A DNA stretch of 5,593 bases from Oscillospiraceae bacterium (GTDB lineage: Bacteria > Bacillota > Clostridia > Oscillospirales > Ruminococcaceae). The notes under the pieces were generated by a model that ran no database searches, had not been told where the DNA came from, and saw only the letters and a program-made list of their open reading frames with translations. The DNA lies in the NCBI GenBank assembly GCA_017394565.1, contig JAFPXW010000394.1:1-5593 (forward strand). Direction: 5' to 3'. Within the stretch, counting starts at the first letter, position 1; each line of letters opens with the position of its first letter. Below are positions 4,918 through 5,593 of the stretch, piece after piece. A program made the translations under genes and the position numbers.

Positions 4918-5593
4918 ATGATCGAGATCAAAGCATATCGTGGTCACATCCGCAACTGGGAAGCCCTCTGCAAGGAGCTTGGCATTTCCGGCAGCCTGAC
5001 ACGTGAGGAACGCGAGAGCGCCATCCTCGTGAAGGCTTACGAGACCTGGGGCAAGCAGATGGCGGACCATCTGTACGGAATGTTCGCATTTGCGCTGTTC
5101 GATACCGAAAGCGGCGAGCTGTTCTGTCTGCGCGACCAGTTCGGCACGAAGCCGTTCTATTACTACCAGACTGCGGACGGAAAGCTGCTGTACGGCACAA
5201 TGATCCGCGATATTCTGGGACAGGACGGCTTTGTCAAGGAGCTGAACGCGGATATGCTCCAGATCTACATGACACTGACCTATGTGGCAGGTGAGGATAC
5301 CTTCTTCAAGGGACTGAAAAAGCTCATGCCCGGCTGCTACCTGACATTCAAGGACGGCAAGCTGGACATCGTGCGCTACTGGAAGCCGGAATTCCATCCG
5401 GACGAAAGCAAATCCCTTGAAGACTGGGCGGATGAGATCCACACGACGCTCCAGCAGATGATGCGCGAGGTCAAGACGGCAGACGAAACGGCGGAATCCT
5501 TCCTTTCCGGCGGCGTGGATTCTTCCTATGTGCTGGCGATGAGCGATGCCAAGCGTGCGGATTCCTGCGGTTATGACGAGGAGCGCTTCGACG
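4918..5593 (+). CDS. Asparagine-synthetase-like protein lacking the glutaminase nucleophile, 3' end outside window
   Basis: The first 225 residues resemble the B. subtilis-type AsnB. Aspartate-to-asparagine synthetases use ATP to form beta-aspartyl-AMP in the C-terminal domain and ammonia from an N-terminal Ntn glutaminase domain. Visible here are KAYETWG (39-45), GMFAFALFD (54-62), LRDQFGTKPFYYY (71-83) and LNADMLQIYM. The ATP-pyrophosphatase loop SGGVDSS is at 197-203, followed by a GYDEERFD segment. Missing is the usual start (MCG...), including Cys1 and about 66 residues. The protein begins at the strand that normally carries YNGEIYN, here YRGHIRN, so Asn74 and Glu76 (E. coli numbering) become Arg and His, and the Asp98 position appears to be Glu33. 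The RSDVPVG stretch before the PP-loop is also replaced (KTADETAE). Glutamine hydrolysis by the standard mechanism is therefore unlikely. It may be ammonia-dependent or an AsnB-fold amide ligase with another substrate. It is driven by its own promoter, with no partner gene visible inside the window. Confidence 0.88.
   Translation, partial: MIEIKAYRGHIRNWEALCKELGISGSLTREERESAILVKAYETWGKQMADHLYGMFAFALFDTESGELFCLRDQFGTKPFYYYQTADGKLLYGTMIRDILGQDGFVKELNADMLQIYMTLTYVAGEDTFFKGLKKLMPGCYLTFKDGKLDIVRYWKPEFHPDESKSLEDWADEIHTTLQQMMREVKTADETAESFLSGGVDSSYVLAMSDAKRADSCGYDEERFD

Noticed and set aside
4858..5442. 194-residue minus-strand open frame opposite the AsnB-like gene
   Set aside because: It is antisense to recognisable AsnB motifs and its supposed start lies inside them, with no ribosome site.

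Overview
The window is about 5.6 kb of compactly organised, moderately GC-rich bacterial chromosome. It suggests a Clostridia-type Firmicute, possibly Ruminococcaceae/Oscillospiraceae. The reasons are strong AGGAGG-type ribosome sites, sigma-A-like promoters, a B. subtilis-like AsnB sequence, and a coiled-coil gene after coaD that I recall from Clostridia. The taxon is an inference from style and family resemblance, not from a search.

Left block (1-3261, plus strand) is a tightly packed housekeeping run. It holds the 3' five-sixths of uvrC (excision repair nuclease), rsmD (16S rRNA guanine-N2 methyltransferase), coaD (coenzyme A biosynthesis) and an uncharacterised 197-residue coiled-coil protein. 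Gene junctions are a 1-nt gap, a 4-nt overlap and an 11-nt overlap, so translation is probably coupled. A good extended -10 promoter lies inside the AT-rich 3' end of rsmD and should give coaD and the coiled-coil gene their own transcript. The run ends at a strong 14-bp-stem intrinsic terminator.

Middle block (3262-4754): an Lrp/AsnC-family regulator (plus) converges on a XerC/XerD-like tyrosine recombinase (minus), with stops only 14 nt apart. A compact terminator hairpin for the recombinase overlaps the end of the regulator gene. All six catalytic residues of the recombinase are present, and its N-terminal domain is longer than in XerC/XerD.

Right block (4755-5593): back-to-back promoters of the same design (TTGCAA, 17 bp, TATAAT, with TGC before the -10) fire leftward into the recombinase and rightward into an asparagine-synthetase-like gene cut by the window end. 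This AsnB-like protein is the most unusual item. It starts in the middle of the normal glutaminase domain, lacks the N-terminal Cys nucleophile and has replaced the glutamine-binding residues, yet keeps the ATP-pyrophosphatase SGGVDSS loop. It looks like an ammonia-dependent or repurposed AsnB relative rather than a standard glutamine-hydrolysing enzyme.

I saw no tRNA, rRNA, CRISPR array, insertion sequence or phage gene. The rest of the window is ordinary core-genome content.
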